Below are positions 35,695 to 47,344 of a DNA stretch of 64,000 nucleotides, in pieces (within the stretch, counting starts at the first letter, position 1; every line of letters starts with the position of its first letter). Location of the stretch: the NCBI RefSeq assembly GCF_011075055.1, contig NC_058143.1, positions 8,571,057 through 8,635,056 of the forward strand, read 5' to 3'. The position numbers and the translations under genes are program-made. The DNA comes from Mangifera indica. Lineage: Eukaryota > Streptophyta > Magnoliopsida > Sapindales > Anacardiaceae. Below the pieces are notes generated by a model. The model worked only from the letters and a program-made list of their open reading frames with translations. It searched no databases and was not told the DNA's origin.

Positions 35695-36698
35695 TAGACC
35701 TGGCCACGGTTCATGAACCGTCGGTTTCGGTTCGAAACCGCCGGTTCACGGTTCGAAAATATAAGGACCCTGAACCGAAACCGTAACAGGACGGTTCATC
35801 CACGGTTCGGAACCGCCGGTTCTGGTTCATAGCCCCGGTTCGGAATCGACGGTTTCGGTTTGAAACCGATATTGAACAGTCAATTCTAATACATGATCTT
35901 GATTTAATTTTTAAATTATTAATTACAATAATTGAAAATTAAAAGAAAGACTTGGATTAATTACAATAAATAAAATTAATTATATAAATAAATTATACGT
36001 TAATTATAAAAGATAATAAAAAAATAATAAATAAAATTAATTATATAAATAAATTCTATAATTAATTATGAATTGTATAAAAAAAATAAAATTGAAATTG
36101 AAATTAATAAAAAATTAAGAAAGAATTTAATTAAATTTAAGAAAATTTGATTGAATTGAAAGATTGAGAGAGTATTAAGAGTTTAAAGAATGAGAATGAG
36201 AGTTTGAAGGATTGAGTGAGAGAGTAGAAGGATTGAAATTTGAGAGAATGGAATTTGGAGGAGTATATATAGGAAAAAACTTTTTTGAAAAAAATTAAAA
36301 ATAAGGGGGGTGAATTGAGATTCAGAGAAATTGCAGGGGACCAAGTCCCCTGATTTTCTCTGAAAATTGCAGGGGATTGGTCCCCTGCAATTTCCTTCAA
36401 AAGGCAACGGTCCCCTGCACAGGGAACCGTTGCCTTTTTAAATAAAATTAAAAAAAAATCAAAAATATTTTAAAAAAATTTCAAATTTTTTTCTGTTCAT
36501 CACAGTAAACCTCCGGTTCATAAACCGGTGTGAACCGGCGGTTCCACGGTTCCAATTTATATGAACCGGAACCGAACCGTAGAGCCACGGTTTCGGTTCC
36601 GGTTCAGTCCGGTTCCGGGTCTGCCGGTTCCGGTTTCGGGTTTATCCGGGCCAGTTTCGGTCCGGTTCACGGGACAAACCGGCCCGTGGCCAGGTCTA
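35695..36698. mobile_element. hAT element, family 2 (1004 bp, internally deleted)
   Basis: 15-bp perfect terminal inverted repeats TAGACCTGGCCACGG are flanked by 8-bp duplications CTAAAAAA (35687-35694 and 36699-36706). Both subterminal regions are crowded with 'ccggttc/gaaccgg' motifs in both orientations. In the interior, the minus strand has 'tatatatac' near 36263-36272 followed by a CT-rich leader, which looks like a transposase promoter left after internal deletion. Two nested hairpins (about 36330-36440, 'aggggac.a.tcccct' and 'aaggcaacggt') lie upstream of it. No transposase remains. Confidence 0.85.
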
Positions 36699-36706
36699 CT
36701 AAAAAA

Positions 36707-37021
36707 TGGTCGTAGGGGAGAAACTGGTAAAACAAATAAAAATTGTATAGTTGATTGACAGGGAAAATTTTCTCTCATAACAAGCTTGGCATCTTGTAAA
36801 CGAAGGCGAGAAAAAAGGGGAAATTGATTAAGGAAATAAGTAAAATATCTAGTCAACCAATGACTTGATTGTATATGATTTCAAAAGAATCTACGATGAT
36901 TGGTTCAAAATTCAAACTGATTTGATAAATCATAGTGTTTTATGATTGAAAAATTTATAATTAAATGTAACATATTTAATTAATTTTAAATTAAACATAC
37001 TATAATATAAATTACTCAATA
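36707..37021. other. Unassigned sequence before the 13-kb MULE
   Basis: AT-rich, no ORF or repeat recognised. It ends in the 9-bp target site of the MULE. Confidence 0.4.
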
Positions 37022-37030
37022 TTATTATTA
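37022..37030 (+). repeat. 9-bp target duplication of the 13-kb MULE, left (ttattatta)
   Basis: Exact match to 50079-50087. Confidence 0.85.
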
Positions 37031-37109
37031 GGGAAATTTTAAAAATTAGGCAAAATTAAAGGGGTCTAAGCGAAATCGCCCAAAAAATTCAGGTTAAAGC
37101 AAAAATGCC

Positions 37110-38250
37110 CAGGTTTTGTGAAATGACGAAAATGCCTCCATATATAAACACAGCAAATTTTCACTGTGCAATTCAAAAAAATTCGAATTTTTAACGCATC
37201 CCACGGCGAACGTCATTTTCGCCGATTTGCTTACTTTCCGGCAACCGAAAATGGAAAATAATGTTATCACATCTCCCGTAATCTTGTTTAGATCAAGTTA
37301 TTGCTCATATTATTGAGATTTGATTGAGATATTTCGATTTGAAATTTTAGGGTTTACGGTTTGAACAATGCTTAAAATGTTTTGATTCTTGGTTGTTTTT
37401 GTTGAATTAATTGAGGGGTTTTGTGTTATACAACATGTAGATTCGATTTATGTAAAAATCGGTGGTTAAAACGACCAAAATTTGGTCGGAAATGACTGCC
37501 GAAGCGATCGGCAGTCGACTGGGAACAGTGTTTCCCACGTCAAAATCAATAATCCCACGTTCAGCCTAATTTCGGGGGGGGGGGGGGGGGGGGGGGGAAC
37601 TTAGCTTTTTAAAACAATTGGGGCGACGTGGGAAATCCTGAGCCCACGTGGGGTTTTTTGATATTTATCACGTCAACGTGAGTTTTGCAAAATTACGAAA
37701 ATGTCCATATATATAACACAGCGAAAATTGCTATTTCCCACGTTAATATCAGCGAAATTACTGTGCATTTCTCTCAAATTTCAAAGCGTTTTCACGTCAC
37801 CACGTTCATCCCACGGGCGATCTGATTTCCGTCGATTTTCTTGATTTCCGGCACCCACAAATGGCAAAGAAGGTTAGTATATCTCCCTTAATCTTGTTTG
37901 GATCAAATTATTGCTCATATTATTGAGATTTAATTGAGATTTTTCGGTTTGAAATTTTAGGGTTTACGGATTGAATAATACTTAAAATGTTTTGATTCTT
38001 GGTTGTTTTTGTTAAATTGATTGAGGGGTTTTGTGTTAGACAACGTGTAGATTTGATTTATGTGAAAATCGGAGGCTGAAACGACCAAAATTTGGCCGAA
38101 AATGACTGCCGAAGAGATCGGCAGTCCGACGTGGGAACAGTGTTTCCCACGTCAAAATCGTCCAGTCCACGTTCAGCCAAGATTGGCTGTTTTTGGGGGG
38201 GAAAAGTAGCGTTTTTAAAATATTGGGAAGCTGGGGAAATTCCTTAGAAC
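37110..38250 (+). repeat. Tandem 569-bp duplication with promoter and exon 1
   Basis: Copy 1 begins near 37110 and copy 2 near 37680; 'aaat.acgaaaatg' recurs at 37121 and 37690. Each holds a TATA box ('catatataaacacagc' at about 37138; 'catatatataacacagc' at about 37707), a leader, a short ATG exon with a donor-like gtta, 'aatcttgttt.gatcaa', and a 'gatcggcagt...tttcccacgtcaaaatc' block. A run of 24 G (37574-37597) sits in copy 1 only. It looks like a duplicated promoter for the Ulp1-type gene. Confidence 0.85.
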
Positions 38251-41200
38251 ACAGTGGACCTTTTAGATTTTCAGTTTTCATGAGGGGGTAAATTGAAATT
38301 TTTCTTATCTAAGGTTTTTGAATGTGTACTTTTCGAATTTTATATCCGTTTTTTCTGTTCTAGGGTTTTTCAACTTTTAGAATTCGAATTTCAATTCCGT
38401 TTTTTCGAATTTCATCGTTTTACGTGATATGGACTCGTATTTTTAAGATTTCTGAAAGATTTTTCGATTGTTCCCATTCTAGGAGTTTTCAACTTTTAGA
38501 TTTCGAATTTCAATTCTGTTTTTTCGGATTTCATCGTTTAACGAGATATAGACTCGTATTTTTCAGATTTCCGAAGGATTTTTCGATTGTTTCCATTCTA
38601 GGGTTTTTCAATTTTTAGAATTCGAATTTCAATTCCATTTTTTCGGATTTCCTCATTTTACGAGATATGGACTCGTATTTTTCAGATTTCTGAAGGATTT
38701 TTCGATTGTTCCCATTCTAGGGTTTTTTAACTTTTAGAATTCGAATTTCAATTCCGTTTTTTGGATTTCACCGTTTTACGAGATATGGACTCTTATCTTT
38801 TAGATTTTCGAATGATTTTTCGATTGTTCCCATTCTAGGGTTTTTCAATTTTTAGAATTCGAATTTCAATTCCGTTTTTTCGGATTTCATCATTTTACGA
38901 GATATTGACTCGTATTTTTCAGATTTCCGAAGGATTTTTCGATTGTTTCCATTCTAGGGTTTTTCAACTTTTAGAATTCGAATTTTAATTCCGTTTTTCG
39001 AATTTTATCGTTTTACGAGATATGGACTTGTATTTTTCAGATTTCCGAAGGATTTTTCGATTGTTCCTATTCTAGGGTTTTTCAATTTTTAGAATTCGAA
39101 TTTCAATTCTGTTTTTTCGGATTTCAACGTTTTACGAGATATAGACTCGTATTTTTCAGATTTTTGAAGGATTTTTCGATTATTCCCATTCTAGGGTTTT
39201 TTAATTTTTAGAATTCGAATTTCAATTCCGTTTTTTCAGATTTCATCGTTTTACGAGATATGAACTCGTATTTTTCAGATTTCTGAAGGACGTTTTACGA
39301 GATATGGACTCGTATTTTTCAGATTTCTGAAGGATTATTCGATTGTTTTCATTCTAGGGTTTTTCAACTTTTAGAATTCGAATTTCAATTCCGTTTTTTC
39401 GAATTTTACCGTTTTACGAGATCTGGACTTGTATTTTTCAGATTTTTGAAGAATTTTTCGATTGTTGTCATTCTTGGGTTTTTCAACTTTTAGAATTCGA
39501 ATTTCAATTTCGTTTTTTCAGATTTCATCGTTTTACGAGATATGGACTTGTATTTTCAGATTTTCGAAGGATTTTTGGATTGTTGTCATTCTAGGGTTTT
39601 TTAACTTTTAGAATTCGAATTTTAATTCCGTTTTTTCGGATTTCACCATTTTACGAGATATGGACTCATATTTTTCAGATTTCTAAAGGATTATTCGATT
39701 GTTTTCATTCTAGGGTTTTTCAACTTTTAGAATTCAAATTTCAATTTCATTTTTTCAGATTTTATCGTTTTACGAGATATGGACTCGTATTTTCAGATTT
39801 CTGAAGGATTTTTTGATTGTTGTTATTCTAGGGTATTTCAACTTTTAGAATTCGAATTTCAGTTCTGTTTTTTTGAATTTTATCGGTTTACGAGATATGG
39901 ACTCATATTTTTCAGATTTTCGAAGAATTTTTCGATTATTGTCATTCTAGGGTATTTCAACTTTTAGAATTCGAATTTCAATTCTGTTATTAGGTAGTTA
40001 AATCTTGTTTTTTAAGTTTTGTTATTTCCTTTTTTATTATTTGGTATTTTCCATCTTTTATATTTTTTCCACGTATACATTTGTTTACATATTTGTTTTT
40101 ACTCATGTCTAACAAATTTTTTACATTGTCTCAGGATATTTCTCGCAAAAGAAGACGGGTTGACAGCGAGCTGCGAGTCCCCGACGAGACCAGACACTTC
40201 CGGGCAGAGGCGATATGTCGTGCACAGCGTGCCGCATTATCTCGGATTACTACTACATTGACCCCAGATCAGCTACGACTATTTGGGAGGACATGTTTCG
40301 GGTATCTCCTTCGTTTACCCGAAACCAAATTCTCGGGGATGTTGGTTCATGCGTTTCTACTCCGACAGCTACATCGACCCTCTGCCAGAGACGAGTTTTG
40401 GTTCAGGGTTAGTGGGGTTGATGTGAGATTTAGTCCGTTCGAGTTTGCACTAGTGACAGGTCTATCGTTTAGTCGACGGACTGATGTCTCTTCATATATA
40501 CCTCGCTCTTCCAGACATAGGATCAGAGATACTTACTTTCGAGGATTTTCGACGGTGCAGTATCACGACTTAGAGCGTATTTTCTTGTCGAGGCCATGGG
40601 GGGATGACGATATTGACGCTGTCAAGATGACCTTATTGTATATTCTTCACCTTGTTTTGTTAGGGAATGATCGACGAAAGAAGGTGTCTACGAATTACTT
40701 CCAGTTAGTTGATCATTTGGACGGGTTTAATTCCTACCCGTGGGGCGTTGTTGTGTGGTAGATGACATACGATTCTATGTCACAGGCGAGTGAGAGAGTC
40801 TGTTCTGGACGGATACCGAAAATCCGTAAATACGACCTTTACGGATTTTCGTTCGCATTTCAGGTAAGTTTTATATTATCATTTATATATATTAATTGAC
40901 AAAAATATAAATTGATTTATTTACATCGTAAATGATGATATTACAGTTTTGGATATACGAGACTCTAGAGACGTTACATGATTGGATTGACCTTGTCGAT
41001 CTCTATTCGTCCCCCCGGATGTTGAGGTGGCGTACGCGAGACGTCCCTAGTTGGACTCATATAGGGCGTATTTTCACTGGTGATCTGGTATGTACTAGTT
41101 AATTAATAAGTCGATTAATTCATTATATGTTACAATTATTTTGACTTAAATATCTTCATCATTAGGAGGATGTCACATTCCCTCTTGAGCCATCATCGAT

Positions 41201-43541
41201 CGAGGAGGGTTTATCGTGGTACGCTGAGATTCGTGAGTACACCGGTTTACCCGATACTGATTCTTCCTCATCTTCTTCGATTCCGATCGCTACTAGAGAC
41301 GAGGCTTCTCCATCCTCATGCCCTTCAAATGTACCCGTCGAGACTTCTGAGATACATGAGGAGCCCATTCAGCATCCTGTTATGGATCAGTCGATATGTT
41401 CCCCTGTTGTTTAGAGCCCACGGACAGACCATCTTGCAGTGGAGGACCACCCTGGACTGGAGGACGATTCTACCCATCATGCCACCGAGCAGCGTCCCCC
41501 ATTCGTATCACCCAGTTTTTCTACATTAGATGCTACATTAGCGCACTGGGGTGCTACGATTTTACGTGAGATATCGAGTTTTCGTGACGATATCTCTTCC
41601 CAGATGACCCGATTACGTGACGATGTCTCTTCCCAGATGACTCGATTAGAGGATCGTATGACTCGTTTGGAGGACATCGTCACGCGTACATATCCAGCCT
41701 CCGTCGCTCAGATTGTAAAACCACTTTTAATTTATTACTTATATAAAATGTCTACAGTGTTATTATTCTGACAACTATTATTACATTTGCATAGGAGAGG
41801 GCCGAGGATATCCCATCAACATCCCCTGTTGATACCGCAATACCATCCCGTCACCCACACGAGGTCCGTATGATATTTCGAATTTATATTTATTGTTAAA
41901 TGACATTATTATATTATAGTATTGTTATATATGAAATGTTACTAATTAAGTTATTATTACTAATATCTTAGGGTAGTGCCCCAGAGGATGCACCGGTTAG
42001 TCCTTCTGTTGCGTCGATCGAGGGTTCTCCCCGAACACCTTCCCCGGAAGTTCAGGTTAACTTTATTTTTAAATTGTCATTGATTGATCTATCTTTTCAA
42101 TTATATTATTTATTTAATGATGTTTTGACTGTTTTTCAGGACGAGCGATTATGGTTACTTGCTGATATCCCGAGCTCGACCAAAAAAATTATGGATATTG
42201 GTTCACATGAGGAGGACTTCCAGGAAGACGATTTTGAGGCCATCCCTATTGAGGTATATCAATCATACTTAGTATATAAATAGTTGTATATATTGGTCAT
42301 TGAGATGTTCAAAATTTGTATTTTCTAGTCCACCGAGGGAGCACGCGTGGTGGACTTGACCGTGCTTCAAGATTCTCCAGCTAAACCTCCTCCCGCATAC
42401 GTGGAGAAGGTAAGATAAATCGATTAATGCTAATTGTTACGTAAGATGAATGATGAATTAATTATTTTTTTGGGATCATGCAGATGATTCGTACAGCACG
42501 TGGCCGGATCGTCCGGAAGGGTCCGCTGGTTCGCACCCCGTATACGAATCCACTCAAAGGGAGGGCAAAACAGCGACCTACGGCCATTCCATCCTCTACC
42601 TCTGAGCGTGAGGAATCTTTCCTCACATGGTACACCAGCGCCGCGGCTTCCGACTCACATGATGTCTACTTCATCGGGTCGAAGTCAAAGCACAGCTTCT
42701 GGAGGCTTGTTGTAGAGTTGCGCGAATGGTTGACCAACGATGTGAGTTGTCTATACTATATAATTTGATAAAAAGTTAGATATATTTATTAATAACTAAC
42801 ACATGAACTTGTTTATACCATTTTAGCATGTGGATTCCTTTTTGGCTTTATTACGTCGGCAACAGGACGATCACCAGTCGACTATCTCACAGCGTTGGAC
42901 GACTGCCCACACATTCTTCGGAGGCCATATTGAGATGGCCTGGAAGAGTTGGCAGACTACCCCGATTGGCGAGTTTGAGTTTTCGGGGCTCTTCACGAGG
43001 ATGGTTGATGCAGCATACACCCCGGGATTGTTATACAAACCATGGGGGTTGGTCGATCAGGTATAGTTTATATATATTCATATTGCATTCAAGATGTTTC
43101 AAACGACAACGATAAGTAACTAAAATGTCTCATTGTTTATAGGTTTTCATCCCTATAAACTTCGAGAACGCGCATTGGGTCATCGGAGTTATAGATTTCC
43201 GTGAGTGGTCGATTACGGTGTACGATTCAGATGTTTCATATTCGGGGAATATAGGGACTCTGGAGCAGCGCATGCGACCGTACATGACCTTTATTCCCGC
43301 GTTATTAGAGGCGACGACTTTTTGGGCAGCTTCTAGGAGGACTCCACGACGTGATCCCCTCACTTTACATCGAGCGTCGGATATTCCTCAGTAGGGGTTG
43401 GGCTCCGGTGACTGTGGCGTCTTTATGTTACGGTTTTTTGAGTGTTTGGCATTGGCACGGAGCTACGTTTTTCCCCGAGAGTCGTCTACCTCTATGCGTC
43501 GATGATTAGCGACGCAGTTGTATTTTCATTGTATCGAGTAG
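37861..43541 (+). pseudogene. DUF1985 + Ulp1 cysteine protease gene of the MULE, four nonsense codons
   Basis: A likely gene of 889 codons has exons 37861-37872 (MAKK, tentative), 40135-40863, 40947-41087, 41166-41714, 41795-41863, 41972-42055, 42140-42253, 42329-42409, 42484-42741, 42827-43060 and 43143-43541, all with GT-AG borders and all introns in phase 0. Exon 2 has a basic start (DISRKRRR) and the DUF1985 motif FSPFEFALVTGLSFS. Exon 4 has a coiled coil (SQMTRLRDDV repeats). The last exon is a Ulp1 C48 domain with [13 protein letters not shown] (His), YDSD (Asp) and GLGSGDCGVFML (Cys). Stops interrupt at 40759 (TAG), 41412 (TAG), 43392 (TAG) and 43503 (TGA). Ulp1 proteases process SUMO or act as deSUMOylases; a role here is unknown. 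Alternatively exon 2 could begin at ATG 40105. Confidence 0.8.
38330..39992 (+). repeat. About fourteen tandem 119-bp repeats in intron 1 of the Ulp1-type gene
   Basis: The block 'cattctaggg' recurs at about 38476, 38595, 38713, 38831, 38950, 39069, 39187, 39348, 39469, 39588, 39706, 39824 and 39942, that is every 118-121 bases, with one unit carrying an extra partial copy near 39290. Each unit also has 'ttttacgagatatggactcg' and 'cgaatttcaattccg'. Inverted copies lie at 46880-47185. The array falls between candidate exon 1 and exon 2. Confidence 0.9.
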
Positions 43542-43897
43542 CTCACGGATATATATTTATCGTTATTTCTATGTTTAGATGTATATATTTATTGTATGTT
43601 CATATGTGTATGATATACTTTATTTATGGTTATATATGGATGTGTTGTGTATTTGAGTTCATTTTTTAAATTATCTTGTCATAAAAAACCAATAAAAATA
43701 TATAATTACTCAAACATTTACACACTTGAAACAATTAGAGAAAATATAGTAATGATGAAATAAATTAACACTAAATTTAATACATCAAATGACAATACAA
43801 TTACATGTTTGAAACAATAATAAAAATACATCGGTTAGATACACCTGAAGTACAACAATGAAGAATCATATAAAAAACAAAATTGAGTATAAGCATG
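43542..43897. other. Spacer between the convergent MULE genes
   Basis: 356 bases holding the 3' ends of both transcripts. It is AT-rich with no ORF of note; the frame past 43541 to 43669 is not part of the protease. Confidence 0.5.
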
Positions 43898-46566
43898 TCA
43901 AGATCTCGTTCCTTTGCCTTTTGTATGTGAACGTTGGGGGGCGGAGCTCGGGACTGGTGCTGGGGATTTACATTGGGTTCGTGTATGCCCCGGTTCATGG
44001 CAACGACTGCAAATCCTCGGTGTAACAATTTCTCCTTGTGATGGACGTCGATTTCTATTGGACGGACGACCTGGACGACGACTATCAAGTACGGGGGGCA
44101 ATATAACTCTGTCTTCCGGTGAGTGTAACCAATCACATTGATTTCCAAGAGGATTGATTGGTTCCTGATATATTGCACGATAAATATCGGTGCGGAAGAA
44201 TGGATGAACCCATGCGTGCACATTCGTTAGTCTCATATGTCGTGCAACGGCAATGGCATGCTTGCACGGAATACGTGAAAGCTGAAACTTTCTACACGTG
44301 CATGACATGTCACCAAAGTCCACAATACCCATGAATCCACCAAATCCAACAACCTGATACCGAGTAGGTGTAATCGGTCGAACATCCAGACTTGCAGACT
44401 TTGAAAGACGATTACTGATCTTATCTTCCGCCCAAGGGGTGAGGAAGTTATGACATTCACCTATAATCCAGAAAAAATATTAAGAACACATTTGGTAATA
44501 TGATTAACAAAGTGGAAAAAAGTATATGAGACAACTTTTAATTAATATCGATTTGATATTTACTTGCATGGGTTCTCCTCTCATAAAACCATCGTTGCAT
44601 TGTACCACGAATAAACTCCAAGAGCATGGTTATAGGTAGGCCCCGTGCATGTCTGACAAGGGCATTAAATGACTCAGTAATATTTGTGGTCATGATATTG
44701 TATCGATGCCCTGGAAAGTACGCTCTACTCCAACGGTGAAAGCCGACATCCCGTAGATAAGCTCCAGCTTGGGGGTTCATTGAGTCAATGGATTGCATCA
44801 TCTGCCCAAATTCAGACTCTGTGTATGATTTAGCGGCTTTCCAATATGCACCCGCGACCTGTAAGAGGGAAAAAAATATGAAAACTCATTGTAAGCAAAA
44901 TGTTTGAAAATGATAAACTGTTATAAATTTAATAACTTGTTTACAATATACCTTTGAGTCCCGTTTGTACTTTGCCCGCATGTTACACAGAAGGTGATGA
45001 CAACAACATCCATGATGGACATCTGGAAAGACTTTAGCCATTGCCGAGTAGATAGCATGATGTCGATCGGAGATTATTGCAAGCTCAGAGAGGTCAGGGA
45101 TGCATTCTTTAATTCTCATAAGAAACCAACACCACGTGTCGTGATCTTCTTTTTTGCCGACACCGAAACCAATAGGGTATATTTGATTATTACCATCAAG
45201 AGCCACCGCAATAAATAAATGCCCCAGATATCGACCTTTAAGGAAAGCGGCGTCAATGCAAATAACGGGGCGAAGATATTGACTAAACGCACGAACGAAA
45301 CATCCTAACGCCATGAAAAAATTTGTAAATCGATGCTCATCGTCTGTTTCAATAGCAGTAATAGTGCCTGGATTAGTACGTTGTAAATTGTAGCAATAAT
45401 CTGGTAACAGCATAAAAGATTCCTCCGGTGAACCTCTCAATGAATTGATAGCCCAATTTCTTGCCCGCCAAGCCTGTGAGTAGGAAATATCAATTTTATA
45501 TCGGTCGGCGATGTCTACAATTATTTCTTTAGGTCGATAAATTCGATCAATCATCACAAACTTTGATCTCATTAATTTGACCTAAAGCTCGGGCCCCAGC
45601 TTGTCTATGATGTGGCATGATTTGATCAACTAAACATGTGTGGGTAGGATTCATAGAGTTGATCCCCCACACATCACCGACAGTGGACTTGGTTGCATGT
45701 ATATACCACTTACAATTTTCAGCCTTGCATTTAATTTCCCACCGTTTCTTGTCAGACTTTTTGACACCAAATTGGAATCCTTTTAGTAAGGCGAATTGTC
45801 TCGTGGCGTCAATCAATTGGACTTTACTGTGAAAAATATCACCAATCTTGACCCCATTCTCCTCTCGGATTGATCTGGAACCACTTGATGATGCTGCTGG
45901 TTGTGGAGGAAAATCAGAAAGCCACCTAAATGGATCAGTGGGGACATTATCAAAAAATGGCCCAGAATAATTTCCACCACCTGAAGTAGGATCTTCAAGC
46001 CGTAAACAATCTATACCCTCGGTTACTGATGCCATATACTCAGGCTCTACATCGTCTGAAGGAATGTCAGGCATATCATTTCCATCGAAGTCACCCCAAT
46101 AGGGAACTATATCTTTTTCTCCATGAGCCCATGAGTTTGCAATATATAATGGGTCATTACTGAAATCAATCAACTTTTCCAAATCGTATTCTTTTTTGAC
46201 CCAACTGCTTTCTTTTTCATCTTCATCCTCATCTTCTTCCTTCTGCCCTTCAATTGAGGTACATGTAACAAAAACAGGAATACATTCCTGAAAGTATTGG
46301 GACATATCAAGAAGACCTTGCACATCTTCATCATTTTGGATCTGGATGGGACAATCGAGCTCAATTTTTCTTGGCTTCATTGATACTTGAATGTAGTTTT
46401 TCGTTGGATCAATACTGCAATACTCCGTCAAAAGCTCAATAAATCCCTCGAATGTTGTTCCATAAGGGATTTTAATCAATTGTTTGGCTCCTCCAACATA
46501 TTTCATTGTGTTGTTGCGACCTTGAATCCATTCTCCCTGGTAACGAATCGATGCATAACCCTCCAT
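43898..46566 (-). pseudogene. MURA (MuDR-type) transposase of the 13-kb MULE, one frameshift
   Basis: Three exons on the minus strand: 46566-44952, 44858-44564 and 44460-43898, about 823 residues. In order they carry MEGYASIRYQGEW, an acidic linker, the MuDR DNA-binding domain (KSDKKRWEIKC, CKWYIHA), the DDE core (VICIDAAFLKGRY; AIISDRHHAIYS; TNITESFNALVRHA), a SWIM zinc finger (CTCRKFQLSRIPCKHAIAVA) and a CCHC knuckle (CSRCHEPGHTRTQC). All three catalytic residues are intact. The only lesion is one extra base near 45573-45576, between ...LGQI and MRSKFVMIDRIYRP. The intron borders are GT-AG, and an acceptor (ttattgcag) just upstream of the ATG suggests a 5'-leader intron. It should bind the element ends and catalyse excision and insertion. 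Confidence 0.87.
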
Positions 46567-46879
46567 TTTAAATATCAATCCTGCAATAACAAGTTTTTGA
46601 AGATAATTATTCAGGTATAAAAAAAAAATCAATAATAACTATGTAAATCAGCCGTACAATTATTAATAATTAAAAAAAACTCCTCATATTTTTCTAATAT
46701 GTTATTTATCCCCCTATAATTATTTAACAATTTATATAACACTTTCGTATGTTATCTTATATCAAAATGCATCTATCTGTTTGTAACGTTCTATTTAAAA
46801 CGTTCTTATAGTATCTATACTTTGAAATAGATATTCAAATTCTATACTTTGAATTACTTTTAAATGTCAATAATAAATA
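46567..46879. other. Probable 5'-leader intron of the transposase gene
   Basis: On the minus strand, a splice acceptor lies about 14 bases before the ATG, and AT-rich intron-like sequence precedes it. No ORF. Confidence 0.45.
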
Positions 46880-47185
46880 ATTTCTGCAGAAATCTGAAAA
46901 ATACTAGTGAATATATCCTAAAACGATAAATAAAAAAAAACTGAGCTTAAATTCGAATTCTAAAAATTGAAATACCCTAGAATGGTAATAATCGAATAAT
47001 TCTAAAAAAATCTGAAAAATACGAGTTGATATATGCTAAAACGGTGAAATTCAAGAAAACAAAATTGAAATATCAATCCTAAAAGTTGAAATACCATAGA
47101 ATGACAACAATTGAAAAATTCTTCAGAAATAAGAAAAATGTGCATTGATATATCATAAAGCGGTGAAACTCGAAAAAACCTATAA
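46880..47185 (-). repeat. Inverted copies of the 119-bp repeat
   Basis: About two and a half degenerate units, for example 'ccctagaatgg' near 46976 and 'catagaatgac' near 47094, spaced 118 bases, are the reverse complement of the array at 38330-39992. They lie at the mirror-image position, behind the transposase promoter region. Confidence 0.8.
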
Positions 47186-47344
47186 TTTTAATTATAATGC
47201 GCCTACAATGTTTAATATGAAAATACCCCCTAATTTTAATAACATTTCACTTGACACCCTTGTATGTCGTCTTGTATCAAAACAATCCCTATATATTTTT
47301 AACATGTTATATAAATCCTGTATATATTGTAAAATATCTAAAAC
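47186..47344. other. Short AT-rich link
   Basis: Joins the inverted 119-bp repeats to the 391-bp array. No gene. Confidence 0.4.

Noticed and set aside
36530..36856. ORFs rich in Arg, Pro and Gly inside the hAT family 2 element
   Set aside because: They are translations of the ccggttc subterminal repeats and not a gene.
37574..37597. 24-G run as a G-quadruplex control site
   Set aside because: It may be real, but long homopolymers are also common assembly errors. It is absent from the second copy of the duplication, so no function is claimed.
40081..40134. TTG or ATG start within 40081-40134 as the true start of the DUF1985 exon
   Set aside because: A good pyrimidine-rich acceptor precedes 40135, and an in-phase short exon exists at 37861. 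The ATG at 40105 is kept only as an alternative.
43542..43669. C-terminal extension of the Ulp1-type protein past 43541
   Set aside because: It is in a different frame. The catalytic frame ends at 43541 with a plausible protease C-terminus after the TGA at 43503.
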